Shown here in pieces: positions 27,345-37,201 of a DNA stretch of 64,000 nt (position 1 is its first letter; each line of letters starts with the position of its first letter). The stretch comes from Rhizobiaceae bacterium (GTDB lineage: Bacteria > Pseudomonadota > Alphaproteobacteria > Rhizobiales > Rhizobiaceae): NCBI GenBank assembly GCA_029212415.1, contig JARGOF010000009.1:18578-82577 (forward strand). Direction: 5' to 3'. The notes under the pieces are model-generated. The model was not told where the DNA came from and did no database searches. It saw nothing but the letters and a program-made list of their open reading frames with translations. The translations under genes and the position numbers were made by a program.

Positions 27345-27488
27345 TGTTCTTCCTTTGTTGATTGGGGGCTGCATCGGAGCAGTTCCGTTCGTTTTACGGG
27401 ATCGAAATTCCCGCCCCGCATCACATTGGCAGAACGATACATAGAAAGCAGGATTATGGTCAAGACAACCTGTTGTGTTTCTGCCGGC

Positions 27489-27502
27489 TTTGTCCGTACA
27501 AG
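27489..27502. promoter_or_regulatory. Candidate operator TTTGTC-CG-TACAAG
   Basis: A near-palindromic copy of the island motif upstream of the lyase gene that starts at 27344. Four of six half-site pairs match the reverse complement. The same TGTCCGTAC string occurs near 24450 and, on the other strand, part of it at 16238-16246. Confidence 0.35.
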
Positions 27503-27603
27503 TAGGCGCTAGCCGGCAACCAATCTTTAACAGGCATTGGTATTCACGACATTCTGATGCAGCACTGGTCACGCGGACAAGCGCAGGGCTGCCAAGACAT
27601 ACT

Positions 27604-28446
27604 CTAGTGTTTCAGCCAATCGGCGAAGGCATCGGCAAAGTCCGGATGCCAGCGAGACAGGGGAGGGCGATTTTCGGCGATATCGCCGGCTGCCCACAGA
27701 ATTCGTTTGGCGTCCGTTGCACGGTCAACGTCATTATCCGGGCATAGAATGTAGAAATCTTCGCGCTCGACAGCCTCAAAGAGATAGCTGACGGTTTGCT
27801 CGGCAGTCCAGGCACCTTGTGGTTTTTCCGTTCGGTTACCAGCGGTCAGCGGCGTAAATACGAAACCCGGGATGAACAATCGAGCCTCGACCTTGCAGTC
27901 CGGCGTATTGCGCAATTCATGTTGCAGCGCTTCGGTGAATGCCTTTACGCCTGCCTTTGAGATATTATAGGCGGGATCGCCCGGCGGAGTGGTGATCCCC
28001 TGCTTGGAACCGGTATTGATGATCAGGCCCGGTTGCCCGGATCGTACCATGCCCGGCGCGAAGATCTGCGAACCCTGAATGATGCCCCACATATTGACAT
28101 CCACGATGCGGCGCCAGTTTTTTTCCTCGTCAAAAATGCTGCTCCCGCTCTGCATCCCGGCATTGTTCATCAGGACATTGACCGGGCCGAAATCTGTCGT
28201 CACGCGGGCTTCGAGCGCTGTCAATTGGTCCGCGTCGGCCACATCGGTAGAGATCGCCATCACATTGCTTTTTGCGGTGCCTGCCTTCAGTAGGATCTCC
28301 TGCGCCCTTTGCAGTTTTTCCCCCGGCAGATCGGCGATGCAGACCTTCAGGCCCTGCGCTGCAAGATGGTGCGCTGCGGCCAGGCCTATGCCGGATGCGC
28401 CTCCGGTAATCACTGCCACATGACCTTGGTGAATTGCCTGATGCAT
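27604..28446 (-). CDS. Short-chain dehydrogenase/reductase
   Basis: 280 residues from ATG 28446 with GGAGGAC upstream. GGASGIG cofactor motif, NNAGMQ, and the catalytic pair in YNISK. Longer C-terminal region than the other two SDRs here, ending FADAFADWLKH. Third SDR of the island; substrate unknown. The gene follows the LLM gene on the same strand at 48 bp, so they are likely co-transcribed. Confidence 0.85.
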   Translation of the reverse strand: MHQAIHQGHVAVITGGASGIGLAAAHHLAAQGLKVCIADLPGEKLQRAQEILLKAGTAKSNVMAISTDVADADQLTALEARVTTDFGPVNVLMNNAGMQSGSSIFDEEKNWRRIVDVNMWGIIQGSQIFAPGMVRSGQPGLIINTGSKQGITTPPGDPAYNISKAGVKAFTEALQHELRNTPDCKVEARLFIPGFVFTPLTAGNRTEKPQGAWTAEQTVSYLFEAVEREDFYILCPDNDVDRATDAKRILWAAGDIAENRPPLSRWHPDFADAFADWLKH

Positions 28447-28493
28447 TTGCTGTCCTCCAATTTTTATCAATTGTAATCAGGGGTCGGCGGTTT

Positions 28494-29486
28494 TCAAACT
28501 GTCAGGGACTGCAAGGCTTCCGCTGCAATTTCGAAGGACCTCATGCGCGCTGTGTGATCGTGGATCTGACCGGTCACAATCACTTCATTGGGTTCATAGC
28601 GCTTCAAAAGCGATGCAATTGCGCTGCGGACCGAATCCTTCGATCCGACTGCCGAGCAGGAAAGCGCCTCATTGACCCCGGCCAGCAGGGCAGGATCGAG
28701 ATGCGCTTTGATATCCTCAACCGGCCGTGGCAGCGGGCCTGGACGTCCGCTGCGCAGATTGGCGAATGCCTGCTGCATGGACGACATGAGGTAATGCGCC
28801 TCCGTGTCGTCAGATCCGGCAAACACATTGATGGCCAGCATGAAATAGGGCTTTTTCAGATAGTCGGAAGGTTGAAATGTCTCGCGATAAACTGCGATGG
28901 CCTGTTCAAGTGCGGCGGGCGCGAAATGCGAGGCAAATGCATAGGGAAGGCCAAGATGTGCGGCCAGTTGCGCGCCATAGAGGCTTGATCCGAGAATCCA
29001 GACGGGAACATGTGTGCCGACACCCGGTATGGCCTTTACCTGTGCGCCTTGCTGCGCATTGGCGAAATAGCCGAGAAGTTCGACAACATCCTGGGGAAAG
29101 TTGTCTCCCGATTGCAAATTGCGGCGCAGTGCTCTGGCGGTCGCCATGTCTGTTCCCGGCGCACGGCCCAGGCCCAGGTCAATGCGATCGGGAAAGAGCG
29201 TGGCCAGGGTTCCGAACTGTTCCGCAATCACCAGTGGTGCGTGGTTCGGCAGCATCACGCCACCGGCACCAACCCGCATGGTTTTCGTAACGCCTGCCAC
29301 GTGCCCGATCAGCACGGATGTGGCTGCGCTGGCAATGCCACTCATATTGTGATGTTCTGCGAGCCAGTAGCGGTTATAGCCACAGGCCTCCGCATGTTGG
29401 GCCAGCTCGGCCATGTTGCGCAGGGCGGTTTGTGCGGTGCCGCCTTCTGGAATGGGGGCGAGGTCAAGGAGTGAGTAGAGTGTCAT
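28494..29486 (-). CDS. LLM-class flavin-dependent oxidoreductase
   Basis: 330 residues, ATG 29486, weak ribosome binding site. Luciferase-like TIM barrel: [20 protein letters not shown] and [33 protein letters not shown] are characteristic of the MsnO8/YhbW branch. These use reduced FMN supplied by a separate reductase, none of which is visible nearby. Function in the island could be ring or C-N oxidation; this is inference. Confidence 0.85.
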   Translation of the reverse strand: MTLYSLLDLAPIPEGGTAQTALRNMAELAQHAEACGYNRYWLAEHHNMSGIASAATSVLIGHVAGVTKTMRVGAGGVMLPNHAPLVIAEQFGTLATLFPDRIDLGLGRAPGTDMATARALRRNLQSGDNFPQDVVELLGYFANAQQGAQVKAIPGVGTHVPVWILGSSLYGAQLAAHLGLPYAFASHFAPAALEQAIAVYRETFQPSDYLKKPYFMLAINVFAGSDDTEAHYLMSSMQQAFANLRSGRPGPLPRPVEDIKAHLDPALLAGVNEALSCSAVGSKDSVRSAIASLLKRYEPNEVIVTGQIHDHTARMRSFEIAAEALQSLTV

Positions 29487-29591
29487 CGTGTACCAATGCG
29501 GATTGATTGTCTTTGGCTGGTGATAGCAGGTGTCCTGCTGTCTTGCCAGTCATACAACACGGCACTCGAAACGCTCCTCTCGGTTTGCAGT

Positions 29592-32540
29592 TCAGGCGTC
29601 CAGTAACTTTTTTCTGCCGTCGCTGATGGGCAGCAGGAAATAGAAGGTTGTTCCGCCGCCCGGGTTTGCTTCGAAATTGATGGTGCCGCCAAAAGCTTCA
29701 ATAATTGATTTCGTTATGTTCAGCCCCAATCCGGTGCCGTGCCTGTGGCGGGTAGAGGAATCGTCTGCCTGGGCAAATCTCTGAAAGATTTTGTCATGGA
29801 AATCCGCGGGGATGCCTGATCCGTTGTCGCTCACCGATATTTTCACCAGATGGTTTCGCGCCAAGGCAACCGATATTGTCACCTGGCTACCTTCCGGCGA
29901 GAATTTGGCTGCATTGGAGAGAAGATTGACCAGGGCCTGATTGAAACGGCTCTTGTCGACCTGAACGCGCAAATTCTCCTGAATTTTTCCGGGCACGTAG
30001 CGGACGCCGTATTTATCCGCGTAGCTTTGATTTTGTACAATGATTTCCTCAACCAGTCCGCTGATATCGGTCGATTCAAAATCATAATACATTTTGCCGG
30101 CGGCAATTTTTTCCATATCGAGGATATCGTTGACGAGATCGGTCAGGCGCTCGCAATTGCGGTAGGAAATATCCAGCAATTTGGTGCTCTTTTCATCGGC
30201 ATTGTTGTTCCATGCTGCCTTCAACATGCCGAGCGAAGCCTGAATGGCGGTCAGTGGTGTCCGCAATTCATGGTTCACGGTTGAAATGAAGCCATCCTTC
30301 ATGATGTCCATTTCCTTGCGCGCAGTAATGTTCTCGGTAAAAACGATAATCCCACCGGTTTCATTCTGTACGTTTTTCCATGGATGAAGCTCATAGCGCA
30401 GCCATTCCCTCTCGTGATCTTCGCGGACAAATATATCCTCTTTGACCCTGATAACGGCTCCCTTCATTGCTTGCTGGTACTGCTCAACCCAATCGGGATG
30501 GTTTTGTTCAATCTCCGGGAACACTTCGTAGTGGCTCATGCCCGTCACATCGGGCTGTGATAGCCGGTAGTCCTGGTACCAGCGATCACTGACGGCAACG
30601 TAGCGCATCTTTTCGTCAAACATGGCAACGGCAGCCGGGACATGTTTGACGAAGGTGGAAAGCAGGTTCTGATGCTGTGCAAAAAGGTCTGATTTGTTCT
30701 TGAAACGCTGGGCAAAATTGATAATCAGACCGGCCATGACGGCCAAAATGATGCCGATGACGAGGGTCAGCTTTGGAAGAAAGGATATGTTCTCTTCAAG
30801 AAATTGCTGATTGGGCGACAGTGTCAAAGTCCAGGGCTGACCAAACAATTTGATCGTGTCCTCGACGATCCATTGGTTGTCGATGGGATCGTTGAAGTTG
30901 GTCGATTTGAAGAGTGTCGAGCCATTTGCCTGCAGGCGGAGATCATAATATTGGTCCTCGGCGCGCGGCATTGAAGAAAGGACGGTGTCCTTGATGCCGA
31001 ACAGGCCGACAATGTAGCCATCAAGCCGCTCCCCGATATAGATGGGGGAGTAAGACAGGAATGCCTTGTATCCACGCGCGGAATCGATCGGAGGGGTTAT
31101 TGTCGGCAGCTTAAGGCCATCGGCATTTTCCCGGATACTGTTTTTCAGGAACTGTTCTGTCAGCCCGACAGCCAAAAGGTTGGTCTCCTGGGGTTCAATC
31201 CATCTTACCTGACCGTTGCTTTCTATTCGCTCAACCGCTTTGAGACCCGGCTGGTCCCCGATATAGTTTTTGGCATCATTTCGCCATTCCTCCTGTTGCA
31301 TGGTCTCCCGTAAGCCGGCGCGTTCGGCCATACGATTGAGTGCCAGCATACGGCTTTCCACAGTACGGAGTATGTTTTCCTTGATCGTGTTTGCTTCGAT
31401 TTTTGTTGCGTTGGCAACGAGCGCTGTTTCTTTCAGCGCAATTTTCTCATGTAAAAAGTAGGCGCCGATCAACACGATGCAGAACCCGGCAATGGGTAAA
31501 ATATAGTAGTTTCTCGTCAAACTGCCTTTCTGGCTGTTGCCAATCAGCATGACGATCATGAAAGCGCCGAAAAGCGCCGTAAACAAAAGGCCGGAGACAA
31601 GTATAAGCAGCGGTTCATTGCTTTTTTCAAGCTCTTCAAATTTTGTCGAACTTGACCAGACCAGCAACCATTTTTTTTGCAGGATATCCATTTCCTTGCG
31701 GATCACATATTTTGGCTGACGAGCCTCGGATGCATCCACGTTGCTGTCAAAAATGAGATCGTCCGGGGATTCCTTGGTGCCGTCATAAACGGCCAAATGC
31801 AGGGTGTCTCCCTGGCTGCTGGTGAGACCCCGCATGAAATTCTTGCCGATGAAGGGCGCGTAAATCCAGCCGGTCAAAGCTTGTCTGCGTTGCTCGATGG
31901 TTTCAGTCGGCATGCCCTGTCGATACATGGGAAGCAACAGCAGAAACCCGGGTGTTTTTTCCGCGTCCTGAACCAGAAGGATTCTTCGTGTGATGGCTGC
32001 ATTTCCGGTGTCCCGTGACAGGGTGGCGGCCTCATATCTGTTGGCTTCGAAGGCTATGTTCAGACCGACTGCCTGGGCATTGGTGACGACCGGTTCAATC
32101 AATGTGATGATGAAGTTTGCCGGAAATTCACCCTCGGGATGAATGGTGAAGTGGGGGTAACCATCAGCGCGGGCGTTTTGTTGGAAAGCCTCAAGGGACC
32201 CATCCTCGACATTGTCGATTTTGCCGATGCCGCTTATGCCTGGAAAATTGTTGAGAATATCGACAGACTGTGAATAGGCCTTCCATTCACGCCGCTCGAC
32301 GTGACTCGACCCCTGGAAAAAGCCCTTGCCACCCAGCAGCGCCTGCTCGTAGGTCTTTATTCTGAAATCGAGCGCTCTGTCACTTTCATTTGCAAGAGAT
32401 TCAAATCTTGTCTGATTGGTGGCATCAATATTATCGAGGGTGACTCTCCAGGCGTAGAACGTAAGCGCCAGCAATATTGAAAGCATCACGGCTACAAATA
32501 AGTAATTCTTGTCAAATTTGAGCAGGGAGCGGTAATTCAT
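29592..32540 (-). CDS. Membrane sensor histidine kinase with CHASE and PAS domains
   Basis: 982 residues. TM at about 13-31; extracellular CHASE domain about 70-260 (GISGIGKIDNVEDGSLEAFQQ region); two TM segments about 310-365; a second extracellular sensor region about 370-590 that includes AFLSYSPIYIGERLDGYIVGLFG; TM about 597-620; PAS about 640-745; HisKA with His757 in NHELRTP; HATPase with NLLSNAAKFSP, DNGSGIP and GTGLGLNI. It has no attached receiver. A receiver protein and an Hpt protein are encoded just upstream on the same strand, so a multi-step phosphorelay with separate parts is likely. Confidence 0.88.
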   Translation of the reverse strand: MNYRSLLKFDKNYLFVAVMLSILLALTFYAWRVTLDNIDATNQTRFESLANESDRALDFRIKTYEQALLGGKGFFQGSSHVERREWKAYSQSVDILNNFPGISGIGKIDNVEDGSLEAFQQNARADGYPHFTIHPEGEFPANFIITLIEPVVTNAQAVGLNIAFEANRYEAATLSRDTGNAAITRRILLVQDAEKTPGFLLLLPMYRQGMPTETIEQRRQALTGWIYAPFIGKNFMRGLTSSQGDTLHLAVYDGTKESPDDLIFDSNVDASEARQPKYVIRKEMDILQKKWLLVWSSSTKFEELEKSNEPLLILVSGLLFTALFGAFMIVMLIGNSQKGSLTRNYYILPIAGFCIVLIGAYFLHEKIALKETALVANATKIEANTIKENILRTVESRMLALNRMAERAGLRETMQQEEWRNDAKNYIGDQPGLKAVERIESNGQVRWIEPQETNLLAVGLTEQFLKNSIRENADGLKLPTITPPIDSARGYKAFLSYSPIYIGERLDGYIVGLFGIKDTVLSSMPRAEDQYYDLRLQANGSTLFKSTNFNDPIDNQWIVEDTIKLFGQPWTLTLSPNQQFLEENISFLPKLTLVIGIILAVMAGLIINFAQRFKNKSDLFAQHQNLLSTFVKHVPAAVAMFDEKMRYVAVSDRWYQDYRLSQPDVTGMSHYEVFPEIEQNHPDWVEQYQQAMKGAVIRVKEDIFVREDHEREWLRYELHPWKNVQNETGGIIVFTENITARKEMDIMKDGFISTVNHELRTPLTAIQASLGMLKAAWNNNADEKSTKLLDISYRNCERLTDLVNDILDMEKIAAGKMYYDFESTDISGLVEEIIVQNQSYADKYGVRYVPGKIQENLRVQVDKSRFNQALVNLLSNAAKFSPEGSQVTISVALARNHLVKISVSDNGSGIPADFHDKIFQRFAQADDSSTRHRHGTGLGLNITKSIIEAFGGTINFEANPGGGTTFYFLLPISDGRKKLLDA

Positions 32541-32643
32541 ATGATCTGACCTTGTTGGCTACCCTGGTTCTGTTGCTGAAGCCGTACTGCTTGGGGCAGG
32601 TTGTTTTACAGTTTTACAGTCTGACGGGTGGCGACAGGGCAAT

Positions 32644-33036
32644 TCAGGACGCCGTAACGCGATCTGTCAAGCCGGGAATTCCAGCATTGTAGAGTGTGGA
32701 ACTCTCAGGAGATACAGTGCGCACCAAAGTATTCAACTCGTCAAAAAGCCCTGCGACTGTATTTATCTGTGCGGCGGTAGGATCCATGCCGGTGCTGGCA
32801 AGCGCGCTCAAATAGCTCTCGAGCGATCCAGCGGCAGAACTGATCGCTGCAAATCCGATCGAGCCGCTGCTTCCCTTGATTTTGTGCGCCATTGCAATCG
32901 CATTGGAAATGGCCTCGGAACCGTCAATTGAAGCATCTTCCAACTGCCGTATGTGCGTTCCAATGGCGTCTGCTTCAGTGATCAAGGTAACGCAATGGTG
33001 TTTTATCAGGGCTCTGAGCTGGTCCTGATGGCTCAT
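32644..33036 (-). CDS. Histidine phosphotransfer (Hpt) protein
   Basis: 130 residues, start set by an ATGA overlap with the receiver gene. One Hpt domain with the phospho-acceptor His51 in AHKIKGSSGSIGF, the family pattern HxxKGxxxxxG. No other domain. It would shuttle phosphate between the kinase, the receiver at 33033-33431 and perhaps the receiver domains encoded downstream at 33996-43034. Confidence 0.88.
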   Translation of the reverse strand: MSHQDQLRALIKHHCVTLITEADAIGTHIRQLEDASIDGSEAISNAIAMAHKIKGSSGSIGFAAISSAAGSLESYLSALASTGMDPTAAQINTVAGLFDELNTLVRTVSPESSTLYNAGIPGLTDRVTAS

Positions 33037-33431
33037 GCGGCCTTCTCCGACTGATAGTGATTCCAGATTTCCACTATTCTGTCGACGAGCTTCATGGGAT
33101 CGTAGGGCTTGGAGATGACATCGGCAGCGCCCAATTTTTTGTAGCCTTCAACCTCATGTCTTTGGGCCTTGGCTGTCATGAAGATGACAGGTGTTGCCGC
33201 AAGTTCGGGTATATTCTTGAACTTGTTGAGTACTTCGATTCCGTCCATGCCCGGCATCATGACGTCCAGCAAAATGAGATCAGGCTTGAACAGCGGGGCG
33301 CTTTGCAAAGCGGAAAGACCGCCGTTACAGACATTCAAGGTAAAGCCTCCGAGGTTCTCCAGAACCATTTCGGTTACAGCGCGGATGTCGGGGTCATCTT
33401 CAATGTAGGTAATCCGTGTCAGTTTTTTCAT
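33033..33431 (-). CDS. Single-domain response regulator
   Basis: 132 residues from ATG 33431. Receiver domain only: acidic pair at 12-13 (EDD), phospho-acceptor Asp56 in LLDVMMPGMDG, Thr86 in MTAKAQ and Lys108 in SKPYDP. No output domain, so it works by protein contact or as a phosphate carrier. First gene of the minus-strand group receiver, Hpt, kinase. Confidence 0.9.
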   Translation of the reverse strand: MKKLTRITYIEDDPDIRAVTEMVLENLGGFTLNVCNGGLSALQSAPLFKPDLILLDVMMPGMDGIEVLNKFKNIPELAATPVIFMTAKAQRHEVEGYKKLGAADVISKPYDPMKLVDRIVEIWNHYQSEKAA

Positions 33432-33995
33432 TTTCCATTGTCCCTTGGCCACGTGGCGGCACTTCCTGTGTCGGAAATTGCTGACGGAGTTGGCGCGTTA
33501 TCTGGTACTTAAGAAGGCCGCCGCTAAATAAAGTATTAATCGCAAAAGCACATTTCGGTCACCGCAATGCAACCATTGGATGATTTTTACCGGTTCGGGG
33601 TTTTCGGTAAAATCGACGTTTCCTGAAATATAACAATAATTTCATGCTGTTGAAACGTGTGTGCCATTTTGGACATCACGCCTCCGGCGCGCGTGAGCAA
33701 CTTTTTTTAACGCCATCTATTTGTTCTGTAAATATAATATATTCTTAAATCAAATAGCTGTTTTTGCGCAAAACCATCCGTTATGTTTCTGAAAGAGCGG
33801 AATAATTAAAATTTTGAACACTTAGTTTTGCCATTGTCAGGTTCACTGGCGTCGTTTCATTAAGTATTAATTTGCGACACCTATAAAGTGCAATTGCCGT
33901 GATACGGGATAAATGCGGCCCGAAGCACGATGAAACGGTTTTGGACGTTTAGGTAATCGGGCGCTGCCCGGCAGAATAAACAGGAGGGGTTCAGT
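33432..33995. other. AT-rich divergent intergenic region with a repeated 10-mer
   Basis: 564 bases, clearly richer in A and T than the flanking genes, between the minus-strand phosphorelay genes and the plus-strand exopolysaccharide operon. The 10-mer AAGTATTAAT occurs at 33531-33540 and 33862-33871, each followed within a few bases by a CGCA- or TGCG-like string. It likely holds both promoters. No coding frame is convincing. Confidence 0.5.
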
Positions 33996-35933
33996 GTGGC
34001 CCAGGCGCAGGTAGAATTTGCAGGACAACAGGCTGCCGGAAGGCGTGTTCTGGTTGCTGAGGACAGTTCCATTACCCAGGACCTGTTGAAGCTTGTGTTA
34101 ACGCAGCGCGGGCATCAGGTGGACATTGCCAATGACGGACAGGAAGCCCTTCACGCGCTGAGGAGCAGCAGTTACGATGTGGCTCTGCTCGATTTTCATC
34201 TGCCCAAAATGGATGGTCTGCAGGTTGCTACGCAGTTTCTGGCGGGACGCCAAGGTCTTTCGCGGCCATTGTTTGTGGCCATTACCGGTGATGTGGAAGG
34301 CTTGCTGAAGCACCCGGAGAATTGTGAACATTTCGATGAGGTTGTTCCCAAGCCGCTGAATATTGATGTGGTCTGCGGGATTGTGGAAAACGGGACTGAA
34401 ACTTCCGGGACCGGTGATGCGGCGCAACCCAATGTTGTCGAGATGGTGAAGGCAGCTCCAGCCGAGCCTCTGCCGCCCGCCAGAACAGCTCACGCGCAAC
34501 GAGAAATCATTCAGAGACCGGCCACAAAGAGATCAGCTGCCGAGAGACCGGTCACCCAGACACCGGACACCCAGACACCGGACACCCAGACACCGGTGAG
34601 CCCATCGAGAGAGACTCAAAAGACAGTTAGTCCTGTGCGCTCAGCGATTGAGGATCTGGGTTACACATTCCTGCGTTGGCCCGATGATTTTGATCCGATG
34701 CAGCAATCAGCCCGATCATTGCTGGCAACGCCACAGCCGGGTGAAGCCGATGCCATTTTGTTGTGTGAGGCGGTGCGCATGGAGGATCTGTCAGAACTCT
34801 TGCAGAGCCATGATTTGCATCTTCTGCCAATTATCGATCTCACAGGCGAAAGAAGCGCTGGAACCGATGTCAGCGGTGTGACCCTGTCCTATGGGGAAAC
34901 CGGCAAGATCAGGGATGTCATTGAGGCTTTTCATGATCGGCGCGCCTGTATTCATGACGATCTTCTGCAATCGGATGATTTTGGCGACAAGCTGCTGGGT
35001 CGAATGTTCACGAGTGGCAAGGATCTGATCGCCCGGTACGACGGTGCAGACACCGGCTTCATTGCTTTTAACACCATTGTAGATGCTGCCACGGTTGGTC
35101 TTGAAGCGACAAAGCTGACAGAAAACGGGCTTTTGCGTCCCATTTTCTTCGATCGGTTGCATGAATGTGGGCACTGCGGTTCTGCACGTCTGAACGTGCG
35201 TGAGGAATGCCCGGAATGCCATTCGGCGAATCTCAGCGAAGAACCCTATCTTCATCATTTCAGATGCGCCTATCAGGGGCCTGAGTCTGATTTTCGCAGC
35301 GGCGATGATCTGATCTGTCCCAAATGCCGTCGGGAATTGTCGCATTTCGGCAGGGATTACGACAAGCCGGGTATCATGGTTTCCTGCGCAACCTGCGGAA
35401 CATCGACATCGGAGCCGACCGTCGGCTTTGTATGTGTTGACTGCGCCGCCAGATCCGATGGTGAGGCGGTTCGTACGCGGGATGTCTTTTCCTATGCGTT
35501 GACTGAAAAAGCCGTTGGCTATCTGGAGGCAGGAGAGGCGTTTCTCGGCTTTACACAAAAATCCTTGCGGTTCTCAGACTTGCCATTCGATCTTGTTGTT
35601 GCCCTGAATGAGGAAGCCCGTCGATACAATCAGGATCAGACAAGCTTTGCTCTCTTGAATATTGCCTATGAAAACGAACGCGAAATCGATATTGAACACG
35701 GTCCGCGCAAGTTTACGCAAGCCAGAGACCTGTTTCTCGAGAACCTGCGCGCGGCGCTGGGCCCTCACAGCAAGGTATTCAGGGGCAGAGGTTACGACTA
35801 TGCGCTCATCAACCAGAGCAGTCCGGACGATGTCCGTCGCGATATGACAGGCATCCTCAGTCAGGCCAATGCGCATATCCGTCTGGATATTGGAGCGTCG
35901 ATGACCGTATTCGGCCCGAAGGACTTTGGCTGA
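33996..35933 (+). CDS. Receiver / zinc-ribbon TackOD1-like / degenerate GGDEF protein
   Basis: 645 residues; GTG 33996 with GGAGGGG upstream. Residues about 16-130 are a receiver (Asp66 in LLDFHLPKMDG, late Lys in VVPKPLN). A Pro/Thr/Gln linker (about 150-210) includes three TQTPD-like repeats. Residues about 280-500 contain five CxxC pairs between 391 and 483 (CGHC, CPEC, CPKC, CATC, CVDC) in a context I recognise as the TackOD1 output domain. The last 110 residues look like a GGDEF domain, but the signature position near 594-602 reads FRGRGYDYALI, so cyclase activity is unlikely. Coupled by TGATG to the glycosyltransferase gene; it is probably the phosphorylation-controlled regulator of that enzyme. 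Confidence 0.75.
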   Translation: MAQAQVEFAGQQAAGRRVLVAEDSSITQDLLKLVLTQRGHQVDIANDGQEALHALRSSSYDVALLDFHLPKMDGLQVATQFLAGRQGLSRPLFVAITGDVEGLLKHPENCEHFDEVVPKPLNIDVVCGIVENGTETSGTGDAAQPNVVEMVKAAPAEPLPPARTAHAQREIIQRPATKRSAAERPVTQTPDTQTPDTQTPVSPSRETQKTVSPVRSAIEDLGYTFLRWPDDFDPMQQSARSLLATPQPGEADAILLCEAVRMEDLSELLQSHDLHLLPIIDLTGERSAGTDVSGVTLSYGETGKIRDVIEAFHDRRACIHDDLLQSDDFGDKLLGRMFTSGKDLIARYDGADTGFIAFNTIVDAATVGLEATKLTENGLLRPIFFDRLHECGHCGSARLNVREECPECHSANLSEEPYLHHFRCAYQGPESDFRSGDDLICPKCRRELSHFGRDYDKPGIMVSCATCGTSTSEPTVGFVCVDCAARSDGEAVRTRDVFSYALTEKAVGYLEAGEAFLGFTQKSLRFSDLPFDLVVALNEEARRYNQDQTSFALLNIAYENEREIDIEHGPRKFTQARDLFLENLRAALGPHSKVFRGRGYDYALINQSSPDDVRRDMTGILSQANAHIRLDIGASMTVFGPKDFG

Positions 35934-37198
35934 TGTATGCGCTCATCGCCGACGGGTTCAGCTATCTCCAGTCCCAAAGTGGTCTGAGTTTGCTGTTGCT
36001 GTTTTGGTATGTCTTCATTTTCGAAATTCCGCGTTACACGGTCAATTTTGCGATTGCTTTGCTTTTCAGGAAACATCCTGGAGATATGGCGCCTGACCTG
36101 ATTGACGGTGAGCGGATCAGTGTCATTGTTGCTGGCCACAACGAGGAAGACGCCATTGAGCGGTGTGTGCTTGCTCTTCATGAGCAAAGCCGCCCGCCTG
36201 ATGAGATTATCGTTGTCAGCGATGGTTCAACAGATCGCATGGCGGAAAAAATCGGCACTTTGCTGAGGCACGGCCTGATTGACAGTGCCCATGCGACTGA
36301 ATTGCGTGCTGGCAAATCCGCTGCTGTCAATCTTGCAGACCGCTCGGTTACCGGGGAGATCATGATCAACATTGATTGTGACTGTTCGTTTGATCGACAT
36401 GCTTTCAGAAACATCGTCAAGCCGTTTGTGGACCCTGATATAGGGGCCGTCTCAGGAAATATCCTGGTCCGCAATCCGCAAAAAAGCCTGGTGACCGCGT
36501 TCCAGGCGATAGAATATCTGATCAGTGTATCGATGGGCAAACAGGCGGCGGCGCAACTCGGGCAGGTCACGTGCGCCTCAGGCGCTTTCAGTGCCTTTCG
36601 TCAGACTGCTTTGCACGGCGTTGGCGGCATGGATGCCGGTGGCGGCGAGGATCTTGATGTGACTTTGAGGTTGCGGCAGGCTGGCTGGAAAATCGACTTT
36701 GCTGAATCTGCCATCTGTTACACGGATGTGCCTGACACATTGACGGCGCTTACCCGGCAGCGATTTCGCTGGGAACGGGATGCGGTCCGTCTGCGCTACC
36801 GCAAGCACATTGATCTCATGAACCCGTTTTCACCGCAATTCAACTGGGTGGAACTGGTCCATGAGGTGGAGTTTTTCTTTTTTCACATCGTCGCCGCGAT
36901 TGCGCTGCCAATCTACCTGGTCTGGCTGTTTTTTACCTATGGAGATCTGGCCCCAATCGTTCTGGTGGCCGCTCAGGCCGGTCTTGTGGTGATGGATGTG
37001 TTCACGTTTTCCCTGGCGGCCATTGCAACGCCGAAGGTTCGAAGCAGAACCCTGCTGCCCTACCTGCTCGGCTACAGTATCTTCAATGGCTTCCTGATGC
37101 GGTTCATTCGCATTGCTGCCTATATGCAGGAATGGGTTTTCAAGGCGTCCTACAAAGACACCTATGTGCCCGACAAAGTCCATCGAGTGAGAGGTTGA
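35933..37198 (+). CDS. Processive family 2 glycosyltransferase, membrane-bound
   Basis: 421 residues, start overlapping the previous stop (TGATG). One N-terminal TM (about 15-40) and several C-terminal TMs (about 310-395) flank a GT-A domain: DGSTD, DCD at 148-150, ED at 239-240 and QRFRW at 276-280. These are the D, D, ED, QxxRW residues of cellulose, chitin, hyaluronan and poly-GlcNAc synthases. It would polymerise a sugar on the cytoplasmic side and export the chain. No PilZ domain is present, so any cyclic-di-GMP control must act through a partner. Confidence 0.88.
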   Translation: MYALIADGFSYLQSQSGLSLLLLFWYVFIFEIPRYTVNFAIALLFRKHPGDMAPDLIDGERISVIVAGHNEEDAIERCVLALHEQSRPPDEIIVVSDGSTDRMAEKIGTLLRHGLIDSAHATELRAGKSAAVNLADRSVTGEIMINIDCDCSFDRHAFRNIVKPFVDPDIGAVSGNILVRNPQKSLVTAFQAIEYLISVSMGKQAAAQLGQVTCASGAFSAFRQTALHGVGGMDAGGGEDLDVTLRLRQAGWKIDFAESAICYTDVPDTLTALTRQRFRWERDAVRLRYRKHIDLMNPFSPQFNWVELVHEVEFFFFHIVAAIALPIYLVWLFFTYGDLAPIVLVAAQAGLVVMDVFTFSLAAIATPKVRSRTLLPYLLGYSIFNGFLMRFIRIAAYMQEWVFKASYKDTYVPDKVHRVRG

Positions 37199-37201
37199 TC
37201 G

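Noticed and set aside
34549-34595. 15-bp tandem repeat (three copies) as a regulatory element
   Set aside because: It is inside the coding linker of the receiver-TackOD1-like gene and just encodes TQTPD repeats.
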